The notes under the pieces: generated by a model
Database searches by the model: none
What the model was told of the DNA's origin: nothing
What the model saw: the letters and a program-made list of their open reading frames with translations, nothing else
Made by a program: the position numbers and the translations under genes
In this document: positions 57,427 to 64,000 of the stretch, piece by piece
Layout: each line of letters starts with the position of its first letter
Position numbering within the stretch: position 1 is the stretch's first letter
Assembly (NCBI GenBank): GCA_947493255.1
Contig: CANLQK010000001.1
Coordinates: forward strand, 248,001 to 312,000
Origin: an uncultured Paracoccaceae bacterium
Lineage (GTDB): Bacteria; Pseudomonadota; Alphaproteobacteria; Rhodobacterales; Rhodobacteraceae
Reading direction: 5' to 3'
Length of the DNA: 64,000 nt

Positions 57427-57468
57427 CCGGTATTGCTCTGGTATTGCTATGATAGGGCCAAATACCGG
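57427..57468. promoter_or_regulatory. Repeats in the acs promoter region
   Basis: GGTATTGCT occurs at 57429-57437 and 57440-57448, an 11-base period (one helical turn). CCGGTATT (57427-57434) and AATACCGG (57461-57468) form an eight-base inverted repeat across it. The regulator is unknown. Confidence 0.45.
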
Positions 57469-57473
57469 CAAGG

Positions 57474-57502
57474 GGTCAAGGCGATACAAAACCGCCTTGA
57501 CC
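57474..57502 (-). terminator. Hairpin terminator of the Liv-type operon
   Basis: GGTCAAGGCG and CGCCTTGACC form a perfect 10-pair stem with a nine-base loop, six bases after the livF-type stop on the minus strand. No U-tract follows. Confidence 0.6.
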
Positions 57503-57508
57503 AAACAC

Positions 57509-58282
57509 TTAGATCGCGAGGTACTTGGCGCGTAGCGCTTCGTCTTCGAGAACCTCTTGTGCAGAGCCGTCATAAACGACCTTACCAATGTCGAGGATCA
57601 CGGCGCGGTCTGCCAGTTTCAAAGCAGCGACAGCGTTTTGTTCGACGATGATTGTGGTGATGCCCTGATCGCGGATCAGTTCTAGTGTCTTGGCGATTTC
57701 TTGCACGATGACCGGTGCGAGGCCTTCATACGGTTCATCGAGCAACAACACTTTGATGTCGCGGCACAGGGCCCGTGCAATGGCAAGCATTTGCTGTTCG
57801 CCGCCTGACAATGTGATGCCTTCTTGGTTGCGGCGTTCACGCAGGCGCGGGAATAGGTCATAAACGCGATCAAGTGACCAACCGATTGGCGGGGCGATTT
57901 GCGCGAGCTTGAGGTTTTCTTCGACCGTTAGGCCCGGAATGATGCTGCGGTCTTCTGGAACAAGCTGGATCCCAGCCTGCGAAGCCTCGAAGCTTTTCAT
58001 TTTGTGGACCGGTTTGTGGTCGAGCCAGATTTCACCGTGTTTAAGTTCCGGGTCGTCCATGCGGGCGAGGGTGCGCAGGGTGGATGTTTTACCAGCCCCG
58101 TTGCGGCCCAACAGCGCAAGGATTTCGCCTTCGTGGATGTCAAAGCTGACGCCCTGAACGATGTAGCTTTCGCCGTAGTAGGCCTCGATGTCCCAAACGC
58201 TAAGAAATTTAGCGTTGGTGGCGGCCATGTTGCGGTTTTTGTCGAATTTGCCTTCGGGGCGGAGTTCTTCAACGTGTGTCAT
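57509..58282 (-). CDS. livF: Branched-chain-amino-acid-type ABC transporter ATPase (LivF family)
   Basis: The 257-residue ATPase has Walker A GRNGAGKTS, signature LSGGEQQMLAIARAL and Walker B VLLLDEPYEGLAP, the last characteristic of LivF. It has an N-terminal extension of about 25 residues before the ATPase domain. The open frame continues 48 codons upstream, but the ATG at 58282 behind AAAGGA is preferred. It follows the livG-type gene by 28 bases. The cognate substrate is not readable from the ATPase. Confidence 0.93.
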   Translation of the reverse strand: MTHVEELRPEGKFDKNRNMAATNAKFLSVWDIEAYYGESYIVQGVSFDIHEGEILALLGRNGAGKTSTLRTLARMDDPELKHGEIWLDHKPVHKMKSFEASQAGIQLVPEDRSIIPGLTVEENLKLAQIAPPIGWSLDRVYDLFPRLRERRNQEGITLSGGEQQMLAIARALCRDIKVLLLDEPYEGLAPVIVQEIAKTLELIRDQGITTIIVEQNAVAALKLADRAVILDIGKVVYDGSAQEVLEDEALRAKYLAI

Positions 58283-58310
58283 GTGATTGTCCTTTTGAAA
58301 GTTCCGCGTA

Positions 58311-59072
58311 CTAAACTTGTGCTTCGCCCAAGTAGGCTTCGCGCACTTTCGGGTGACCTTTGATGTTGTCTGGAATGTCTTCGACCAGCGGCGTGCCTTG
58401 GGCCAGAACGGTGATGCGTTCTGCAAGGCTGAAGACCACGTTCATGTCGTGTTCGATGATCGCCATTGTAATGCCGCGTTCCTTGCGGATCGTTTTCAGC
58501 AATTCGATGGTGTTTTCCGTATCCGCACGGGCCATGCCGGCGGTCGGTTCATCGAGCAGCAACAGACGCGGGTCTTGGACAAGGCACATTGCCATTTCCA
58601 AGCGGCGTTTATCACCACGCGACATGGAAGACGCGATCATGTCGCGTTTTTCCAACATGCCGACTTCGGACAACATTTCTTTAGCCTTTTGGACCATGTC
58701 CTTTTCGCCGAAGACAGCGCCGATGGCTTTCATTTTGAACGCCCCATCGCGTTTGGCGAAGCAGGGGATCAGCATGTTTTCCATAACGCTGAGATCGGCG
58801 AAGATTTCAGGGGTTTGGAATACGCGCGAGATGCCCATCTGGTTGATTTCGTGCGGTTGGCGCCCCAGCACGGATTGGCCATCGAAGACGACCGATCCGC
58901 TGTCGGGGATCAATTTACCAACAAGCACGTTGAGGAGGGTGGATTTACCTGCACCGTTGGGGCCGATGATGGCGTGGCAGGAGTTTTCTGCCACATCAAG
59001 GTTTACGTCACCCAAGGCCTGAAGCCCACCGAAGCGTTTGTTGACGCCTTTGACTGAGAGAATGCTCGTCAT
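58311..59072 (-). CDS. livG: Branched-chain-amino-acid-type ABC transporter ATPase (LivG family)
   Basis: The 253-residue ATPase has Walker A GPNGAGKST and Walker B LLLLDEPTAGMA as in LivG. The ABC signature is divergent: SMSRGDKRRLEMAM replaces the usual family sequence with a YGxQRRLE core. The C-terminal segment IKGHPKVREAYLGE is typical for LivG. AAGGAG precedes the ATG at 59072. It is in an operon with two permeases, a second ATPase and a binding protein. Confidence 0.93.
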   Translation of the reverse strand: MTSILSVKGVNKRFGGLQALGDVNLDVAENSCHAIIGPNGAGKSTLLNVLVGKLIPDSGSVVFDGQSVLGRQPHEINQMGISRVFQTPEIFADLSVMENMLIPCFAKRDGAFKMKAIGAVFGEKDMVQKAKEMLSEVGMLEKRDMIASSMSRGDKRRLEMAMCLVQDPRLLLLDEPTAGMARADTENTIELLKTIRKERGITMAIIEHDMNVVFSLAERITVLAQGTPLVEDIPDNIKGHPKVREAYLGEAQV

Positions 59073-59083
59073 TTGTTTTCTCC

Positions 59084-60322
59084 TTATTCCGCAGGCGTGT
59101 TGTTGGAAGATTTCTTGCGGCTAAAGCGGGCTGTGATGCGCTGTGCACCTTCAACCAGACCACCGGGCAAGAAGATCACGACCAGCATGAACACGATACC
59201 CAAGGTGAAGTGCCATTGTTTGCCAACAAAGATATCGGCGAACACGACCACGGCGTCTTCCAGACCATCGGGCAAGAAGGCGAACCATTGGTGCAGCACG
59301 TCTTTGTTGATCTTGGACAGGATGTTTTCCATGTATTTGATGGACCCTGCGCCCAGAACGGGACCGATCAATGTGCCAGCACCACCGAGGATCGTCATGA
59401 TCACGACCTCACCAGACGCTGTCCAGAACATACGTTCGGGGCCAACCTGTGTGTCCATCGCAACCATCAGGCCACCGGCCAGACCGGCATACATGCCAGA
59501 GATGATGAAGGCGTAGAGCGTGTAGGTTTTTGGTGTAAGGCCTGTGTAGTTCATGCGCTGTTGGTTGGATTTAACAGCCCGTAACATCATGCCGAAAGGC
59601 GAGCGGAAGATGCGGATCGACAAGTAGAAGGCGACCAGCATGAATGCCGCTGCAATGTAGTAACCCAAGTTGAATGTGAACAACCAATTGCCAACGGCCA
59701 TTTCGTAGGAATTGCCCATCTGAGCCCCAAACAGGTTGGCGCGACCGATTTCACCTTCTGGTATATTGGACAGAATTGGGTTGTCCGTGTTTTTGATCTG
59801 AAGGCCTGTTTCACCACCTGTTAAAGGCGTCAGCACTGAATAGGCCAAGGCGTATGACATTTGTGCAAAGGCCAGCGTCAGGATCGAAAAGTAGATCCCA
59901 GAGCGACGCAGCGAGATGAAACCCACCGCCGCAGCAAAGAGGCCAGCCACGATCACCGCAAACAAGATGCCCGGGATGACGTTTAGGGTGAACAATTTCA
60001 TGGACCACATGGCCGCATAAGACCCCACACCCAAGAACGCGGCGTGCCCGAAGCTTAGGTAGCCTGTTAGGCCGAACAGGATATTGAAGCCGATGGCGAA
60101 GATGCCAAAGATCACAAAACGCTGCATCAAGTCGGGGTAACCGGCGTTGAACTGTGCCAGCCCGGACCCTTCGGGGAAGGGGTTAAGGATGAATGGTGCA
60201 AGAACCACCATCGCGAAGACGACAAGCAAGAGGGTTGTGTCTTTGCTGCTGAGCCCGAACATGCCGCCTTTGGAGGCACGCGCGGGGGAAGTGACAGAGG
60301 GTTGTGTTGTTTGATCAGTCAT
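59084..60322 (-). CDS. livM: Branched-chain-amino-acid-type ABC transporter permease (LivM family)
   Basis: The 412-residue product has an N-terminal cytoplasmic tail and about nine or ten membrane helices, including [21 protein letters not shown], the conserved LivM-type motif. The segment [14 protein letters not shown] is the coupling region. It ends 11 bases before the livG-type start. It pairs with the LivH-type permease just upstream. Confidence 0.93.
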   Translation of the reverse strand: MTDQTTQPSVTSPARASKGGMFGLSSKDTTLLLVVFAMVVLAPFILNPFPEGSGLAQFNAGYPDLMQRFVIFGIFAIGFNILFGLTGYLSFGHAAFLGVGSYAAMWSMKLFTLNVIPGILFAVIVAGLFAAAVGFISLRRSGIYFSILTLAFAQMSYALAYSVLTPLTGGETGLQIKNTDNPILSNIPEGEIGRANLFGAQMGNSYEMAVGNWLFTFNLGYYIAAAFMLVAFYLSIRIFRSPFGMMLRAVKSNQQRMNYTGLTPKTYTLYAFIISGMYAGLAGGLMVAMDTQVGPERMFWTASGEVVIMTILGGAGTLIGPVLGAGSIKYMENILSKINKDVLHQWFAFLPDGLEDAVVVFADIFVGKQWHFTLGIVFMLVVIFLPGGLVEGAQRITARFSRKKSSNNTPAE

Positions 60323-60325
60323 TGA

Positions 60326-61357
60326 TTAATCCTCCATCACGCCTTTGCGACCCATGAGGCCACGAGGGCGGGTCAGCAAAATGGCGATGGCTACAAGGTA
60401 GATGATAATTTGGTTGATGCCGGGAAGAAGGTCGACGACGGCGGGTAGGGACGCGAAGCTTTCGATGATGCCGAGCATGAAGCCCGCCAGAACCGCACCA
60501 GGCAGTGACCCCATGCCGCCGACAACGACGACCACGAAGGACAGCACAAGCCAGTCCATACCCATCGTGTAGGCCGGTGAAACGATGGGTGCATACATGA
60601 CCCCCGCCAGACCGGCGACCGCAGCGGCAAGGCCGAACATAAACGTAAAGCGTTTGTCGATGTCGATGCCCAACAGGCCAACTGTTTCACGATCCGCCAT
60701 ACCGGCACGGACCACCATGCCGAACGTGGTGAATTGCAAGAAGGCAAAGACACCGGCGATGATTGCAGCAGAGAAGAAGAAGTACACCAAACGCCACATC
60801 GGATAGACGATGGCATTAGGACCATACCCGAGCCACACACCGAAATCGACACGACCAGAGAGCGCTTCGGGGGCAGGGGTTTGGATTGGGTTTGCACCAA
60901 AGTAGTATTTGATCACTTCGCCAAGAACGATCGCGAGGCCGAACGTCACAAGGATCTGGTCCGCGTGGGGACGTTTGTAGAAGTGTTTGATCAACCCACG
61001 TTCCATGGCGAACCCAAGGGCGACCATGATTGGGATCGAAAACAGAATGGCCAGCGGTACAGCCCAGTCGATGATGGATGCCCCAGCTGCTTCACCGAAC
61101 CAATCGTACACGTATGGTACGTCTTTCGTGGCTGGATTGCCCAAAAAGTCGGTTTCACCGGGAACGGTGACTTCGTGCGATAGGTTAAGGATGCGGGACA
61201 AGACAACGGCACAGAATGCCCCCATCATGAACAACGCGCCGTGGGCGAAGTTAACGACACCAAGTGTGCCGAAGATGAGCGTTAGACCCAGCGCAATAAG
61301 CGCATAGGCAGAGCCCTTATCGAGCCCGTTTAAGATTTGAACGATGATCTGGTCCAT
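60326..61357 (-). CDS. livH: Branched-chain-amino-acid-type ABC transporter permease (LivH family)
   Basis: The 343-residue product has about eight membrane helices and the LivH motif GLTLIFGTLGVVNFAHGALFM near the N-terminus, with VRAGMADRETVGLLGIDI as the coupling region. A soluble insertion after the second helix (about 55-85) is longer than in E. coli LivH. The ATG is at 61357; the livM-type start follows three bases after its stop. A long perfect hairpin separates it from the binding-protein gene. Confidence 0.93.
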   Translation of the reverse strand: MDQIIVQILNGLDKGSAYALIALGLTLIFGTLGVVNFAHGALFMMGAFCAVVLSRILNLSHEVTVPGETDFLGNPATKDVPYVYDWFGEAAGASIIDWAVPLAILFSIPIMVALGFAMERGLIKHFYKRPHADQILVTFGLAIVLGEVIKYYFGANPIQTPAPEALSGRVDFGVWLGYGPNAIVYPMWRLVYFFFSAAIIAGVFAFLQFTTFGMVVRAGMADRETVGLLGIDIDKRFTFMFGLAAAVAGLAGVMYAPIVSPAYTMGMDWLVLSFVVVVVGGMGSLPGAVLAGFMLGIIESFASLPAVVDLLPGINQIIIYLVAIAILLTRPRGLMGRKGVMED

Positions 61358-61446
61358 GGAGCGCCTGCCTCTGGTCAGTGTCTATAAGGGGATCAATCGC
61401 CTGCGATTGCAGGCGGTGAATCCACTGAAATTCTAAGGGGTTAGGT

Positions 61447-61489
61447 GTTCAGGGCGGCCCGCATTTTGGGGGTGCGGGCCGCCCTGAAC
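61447..61489 (-). terminator. 17-bp perfect hairpin after the binding-protein gene
   Basis: GTTCAGGGCGGCCCGCA and its exact complement TGCGGGCCGCCCTGAAC flank a nine-base loop, beginning eight bases past the binding-protein stop. There is no U-tract. It is the strongest hairpin in the window and probably sets a higher level of binding protein than permeases, by stabilising the upstream message or ending most transcripts (inference). Confidence 0.7.
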
Positions 61490-61496
61490 GTTTGAC

Positions 61497-62849
61497 TTAT
61501 GCGCCGTTGTTACACTCACCAAGGGACGCATCAGCGCCGCCCATCTGTGGGTGATCCGGAGAGTACATAACCTGATCAACAGGTGTCACTTCCACAACTT
61601 CGAGAAGGTCAAATTCGGACTCTGGGTTTTCTTTACCCTTCACGACGAGAACGTCTTTGAAGCACTGGTGGTCAGAACCACGGTACAGAGTTTTGCCGTT
61701 GCCCAAGCCATCGAATTCATAGTCTTCGAGAGCTTCTGCAACCGCACAAGGTGCGAAAGAGCCGGCACGTGTTACAGCATCTGCATACAGAAGTGTCTGT
61801 ACGTATGTTGTGTGCGCCGCCTGTGATGGTGGGAAGCCGTACTTCGTACCGAAGGAACGAACGAACGCCTGAGAACCCTCATCCTGCAAGGACCAGTGCC
61901 AGTTTGTGGAACCGAAGATGCCCTTAACGTTTGCGCCAGCACCACGAGCCATGAGGCGCGAGTACAGTGGAACAACGATTTCAAAGTTCTGACCGTTCGC
62001 CTGAGCTTCGCGCAGACCAAACTGAACAGCGGATGTCAGTGAGTTGATCATGTTACCGCCGTAGTGGTTCAGAACCAGAACATCAGCACCGGAGTTCAGA
62101 ACTGGAGCAACATAAGAAGAGAAGTCAGTCTGTGTCAGTGGTGTTTTCACTGAGTTCACTGTTTCCCAACCGATTGCTTCAGTAGAAGCACGGATGGCTT
62201 CTTCTGTTGTGTAACCCCAGTTGTAGTCTGCAGTCAGGTGATAAGCCTTACGATCTGTACCGTACTGAGCTGCAAGAACAGGAGCGAGAGCCGCACCAGT
62301 CATGTAGGAGTTAAAGAAGTGACGGAAACCGTTGGCCTTGCGGTCTTTACCGGTTGTGTCGTTGGAGTGGGTCAGACCCGCCATGAAGATAACGCCGGCC
62401 TCTTGGCACAACGCCTGAACAGCAACAGCCACACCGGAGGAAGACCCACCAGTGATCATGATTGCGCCGTCTTTTTCGATCATGGAACGAGCAGACGCAC
62501 GAGCGGCGTCAGATTTTGTCTGAGTGTCACCAGTTACGTACTTAACTTCGCGACCCAAGATGCCTGTACCGTCCAGCACTTTTGAGCTGAATGTGTTCAG
62601 CATGCCGCCGTCGCCACCACCGTTCAGGTGCTCAACAGCCAATTCGTAGGCGCGCAGTTCGTCTGCACCCTCATCAGCGTATGGACCCGTTTGTGGAACG
62701 TTGAAGCCAAGAACAACTTCGCTATCGCCTGGGGCGTTTGTGAAGCCAGCATGGCCGTCAGCGCGCAGGTACTGTGGCAGCGCAAGCGCGCCAGCGCCCA
62801 GTGCGCCTGTCTTGATTACACCACGACGGGTGAAGTTCGATTTGGACAT
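61497..62849 (-). CDS. Tat-exported ABC substrate-binding protein (Leu/Ile/Val-BP family)
   Basis: The 450-residue product is a type I periplasmic binding protein of the Leu/Ile/Val-binding (receptor-family ligand-binding) group. It starts with a twin-arginine-like signal, FTRRGVIKTGALGAGALAL. The mature part has the segments VVLGFNVPQTGPYADEG, a GGSSSGVAVAVQALCQ and GRDYNWGY-like ADYNWGYTTEE. GGGAGGATA precedes the ATG at 62849. It is the first gene of the operon. Ligand specificity is unknown; neighbouring acs and an acyl-CoA-responsive regulator suggest short-chain carboxylates or related solutes rather than leucine. Confidence 0.9.
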   Translation of the reverse strand: MSKSNFTRRGVIKTGALGAGALALPQYLRADGHAGFTNAPGDSEVVLGFNVPQTGPYADEGADELRAYELAVEHLNGGGDGGMLNTFSSKVLDGTGILGREVKYVTGDTQTKSDAARASARSMIEKDGAIMITGGSSSGVAVAVQALCQEAGVIFMAGLTHSNDTTGKDRKANGFRHFFNSYMTGAALAPVLAAQYGTDRKAYHLTADYNWGYTTEEAIRASTEAIGWETVNSVKTPLTQTDFSSYVAPVLNSGADVLVLNHYGGNMINSLTSAVQFGLREAQANGQNFEIVVPLYSRLMARGAGANVKGIFGSTNWHWSLQDEGSQAFVRSFGTKYGFPPSQAAHTTYVQTLLYADAVTRAGSFAPCAVAEALEDYEFDGLGNGKTLYRGSDHQCFKDVLVVKGKENPESEFDLLEVVEVTPVDQVMYSPDHPQMGGADASLGECNNGA

Positions 62850-62931
62850 ATTATCCTCCCTTATGATTTGCCTTGGGCCTCCTCGCCCTCAGCGGTCGCG
62901 TTTTATCGCGTGGAAGCACTAAAGGGGGGAT

Positions 62932-63022
62932 TTGAAAATTTCTCAATAAGGGGACGGGAAATAAAGAAATTTTTGTAAAGACATCAACGGTGCGTTGCGG
63001 TATTTTGTAAAGAAATTTTCAA
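62932..63022. promoter_or_regulatory. Repeat-rich operator region, Liv-type operon / ScfR-type regulator
   Basis: The 212-base divergent gap contains a 12-base perfect inverted repeat, TTGAAAATTTCT (62932-62943) and AGAAATTTTCAA (63011-63022). It also has two direct copies of TTTTGTAAAGA (62971-62981 and 63003-63013, 32 bases apart) and two of TAAAGAAATTTT (62962-62973 and 63008-63019). The TTTGTAAA core is one base from the TTTGCAAA box reported for the ScfR-family regulator PccR, so autoregulation and control of the transport operon are plausible. Confidence 0.6.
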
Positions 63023-63061
63023 CCGAGTGCAGAAACTCATTGGTTTACTTAAGGAAACGCA

Positions 63062-64000
63062 ATGGCCGAACGGGCTTTGACAGGGACGCGGGTGCGCAAC
63101 AGGCGCCTAGATTTGGGGCTGAGGCAGGCAGATGTTGCGCGTCAGCTCAACATTTCGGGATCATATTTGAACCTCATCGAACACAACCGTCGCAGAATCA
63201 CAGACCCGTTGCTGGCAGAGCTGGCTTTGGTTCTGGATATTGATGTTGCTTTGTTGGGCGGCGGAACGGCTGATGCCATCCTGGGCCCGTTGGCCGAGGC
63301 AGCCGCAGCGTTTCCCGATGTGCACATCGAAAACACAAAAGCGGAAGAGTTGATCGATCGGTTTCCCGGTTGGGCTGCGCTGATTTCAGCACAAGCGGGT
63401 CGCATCGCGCAATTGGAACAGCGCGCCCAAGCGCTGGGTGATCGTTTGGCCCATGATACGCAGATCGCGTCTTCGCTTCATGAGGTGATTTCAACTGCGA
63501 CCGCGATCCGATCTACTGCATCTATTTTGGTGGAAAGCCCGGATCTGGACCCAGATTGGCGTGGCCGATTTCATGGCAACATTGATACCGATGCAGCGCG
63601 TCTGGCAGAAAGTTCTCAAGCGTTGTTAGGGTTTCTGGATACGGAAGTTGAAGCTGGGGATGGGGCCTTGGCCACACCTGTAGAAGCTGCGGACACGGTG
63701 ATGGCGACATGGCAACACTATGTACCTGAAGTTGAAACGCAGACCTTCCCAGACTTGATGCAGTTGGAACCCGCCACTCGTGAAATCGTTGAGGGCTGGA
63801 TTGAACGCATGGGGCAGGATGCTGCACGATTGCCGCTTAGCTCGTTTGAGCAAGCAGCACGGGCCATGGCCTATGATCCGGCGCGATTGGCGACGCGGTT
63901 TCATGTACCCCTCGAAGTCGTGCTGCGGCGGTTAGCGCATTTGCCTCCAGATCAGGGGCATCCAGCTATGGGCGTTGCAACTTGTGACGCGGCAGGGGTG
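63062..64000 (+). CDS. ScfR/RamB-type short-chain fatty acyl-CoA regulator (5' part)
   Basis: The frame is open from the ATG at 63062 (behind AAGGA) to the window end, giving 313 residues. An XRE-type helix-turn-helix occupies about 5-60, with RQADVARQLNISGSYLNLIEHNRR. A long helical linker follows, then the start of the family's ligand-binding region, with LSSFEQAARAMAYDPARLATRFHV, an IrrE-like segment, and CDAAG at the end. The family (RamB, PrpC-type PccR) senses acyl-CoAs and controls acetate or propionate use. Divergence from the Liv-type operon beside acs fits. The C-terminal half is missing only because the window ends. Confidence 0.88.
   Translation, partial: MAERALTGTRVRNRRLDLGLRQADVARQLNISGSYLNLIEHNRRRITDPLLAELALVLDIDVALLGGGTADAILGPLAEAAAAFPDVHIENTKAEELIDRFPGWAALISAQAGRIAQLEQRAQALGDRLAHDTQIASSLHEVISTATAIRSTASILVESPDLDPDWRGRFHGNIDTDAARLAESSQALLGFLDTEVEAGDGALATPVEAADTVMATWQHYVPEVETQTFPDLMQLEPATREIVEGWIERMGQDAARLPLSSFEQAARAMAYDPARLATRFHVPLEVVLRRLAHLPPDQGHPAMGVATCDAAGV

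Overview
The window looks like a chromosomal segment of a marine alphaproteobacterium of the Rhodobacteraceae (roseobacter group). The evidence is gene content and order: aerobic cobaltochelatase genes cobS/cobT next to bolA and a J-domain gene, an NDUFA12 - MlaD - DUF2155 - aat - accC - accB cluster, malate synthase G, pntA/pntB, an RTX protein ending in a Hint domain, and an ScfR-type regulator. GC is moderate and leucine TTG codons are common. The genus cannot be fixed from sequence alone. No rRNA, tRNA, CRISPR array, integrase or insertion sequence was found. The segment is mostly conserved core genes, with two large secreted-protein loci and two ABC-import loci set among them.

Layout. 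0-4.3 kb (minus strand): start of a probable Xaa-Pro aminopeptidase, cobT, a small secreted protein, an Asp/Glu racemase-fold protein lacking both catalytic cysteines, and cobS. 4.6-13 kb: a membrane protein, J-domain protein, BolA, DUF4177 protein, gatB, a lytic transglycosylase, two coupled small genes and pepN. 13-17.3 kb: glcB behind two palindromes, a GlcG-like protein, a class I amidotransferase-like hydrolase and a small HdeA-like lipoprotein. 17.3-22.5 kb: a 1736-residue RTX/Hint protein with triplicated internal modules and an embedded jelly-roll-like domain. 23-28.6 kb: pntA-pntB, a secreted protein, a pseudouridine synthase and a DUF3422 protein. 28.7-37.3 kb: a peptide-type ABC importer operon divergent from two M20 hydrolases. 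37.3-40.3 kb: moaA with a membrane protein, a lipoprotein and a YihY/BrkB protein. 40.4-48.4 kb: a BapA-like repeat adhesin followed by TolC, ABC and HlyD components of a type I secretion system. 48.7-55.3 kb: clpP, clpX, a RidA-family gene, NDUFA12, MlaD-like, DUF2155, aat, accC, accB. 55.4-64 kb: acs, a complete Liv-type ABC importer and, divergently, an ScfR/RamB-type regulator cut by the window end.

How the parts fit. The adhesin with its own exporter forms a bapABCD-like surface module, and the same exporter could also serve the distant RTX/Hint protein. Acs, the Liv-type importer and the short-chain fatty acyl-CoA regulator form a plausible C2/C3-carboxylate uptake and activation unit; this is inference from context. 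The Opp/Dpp operon and the two M20 hydrolases suggest uptake and cleavage of peptides or N-acyl amino acids. Where the first start codon of an open frame was TTG or GTG and an ATG with a better ribosome site lay just inside, the ATG was chosen. TTG starts were kept only where translational coupling supports them.
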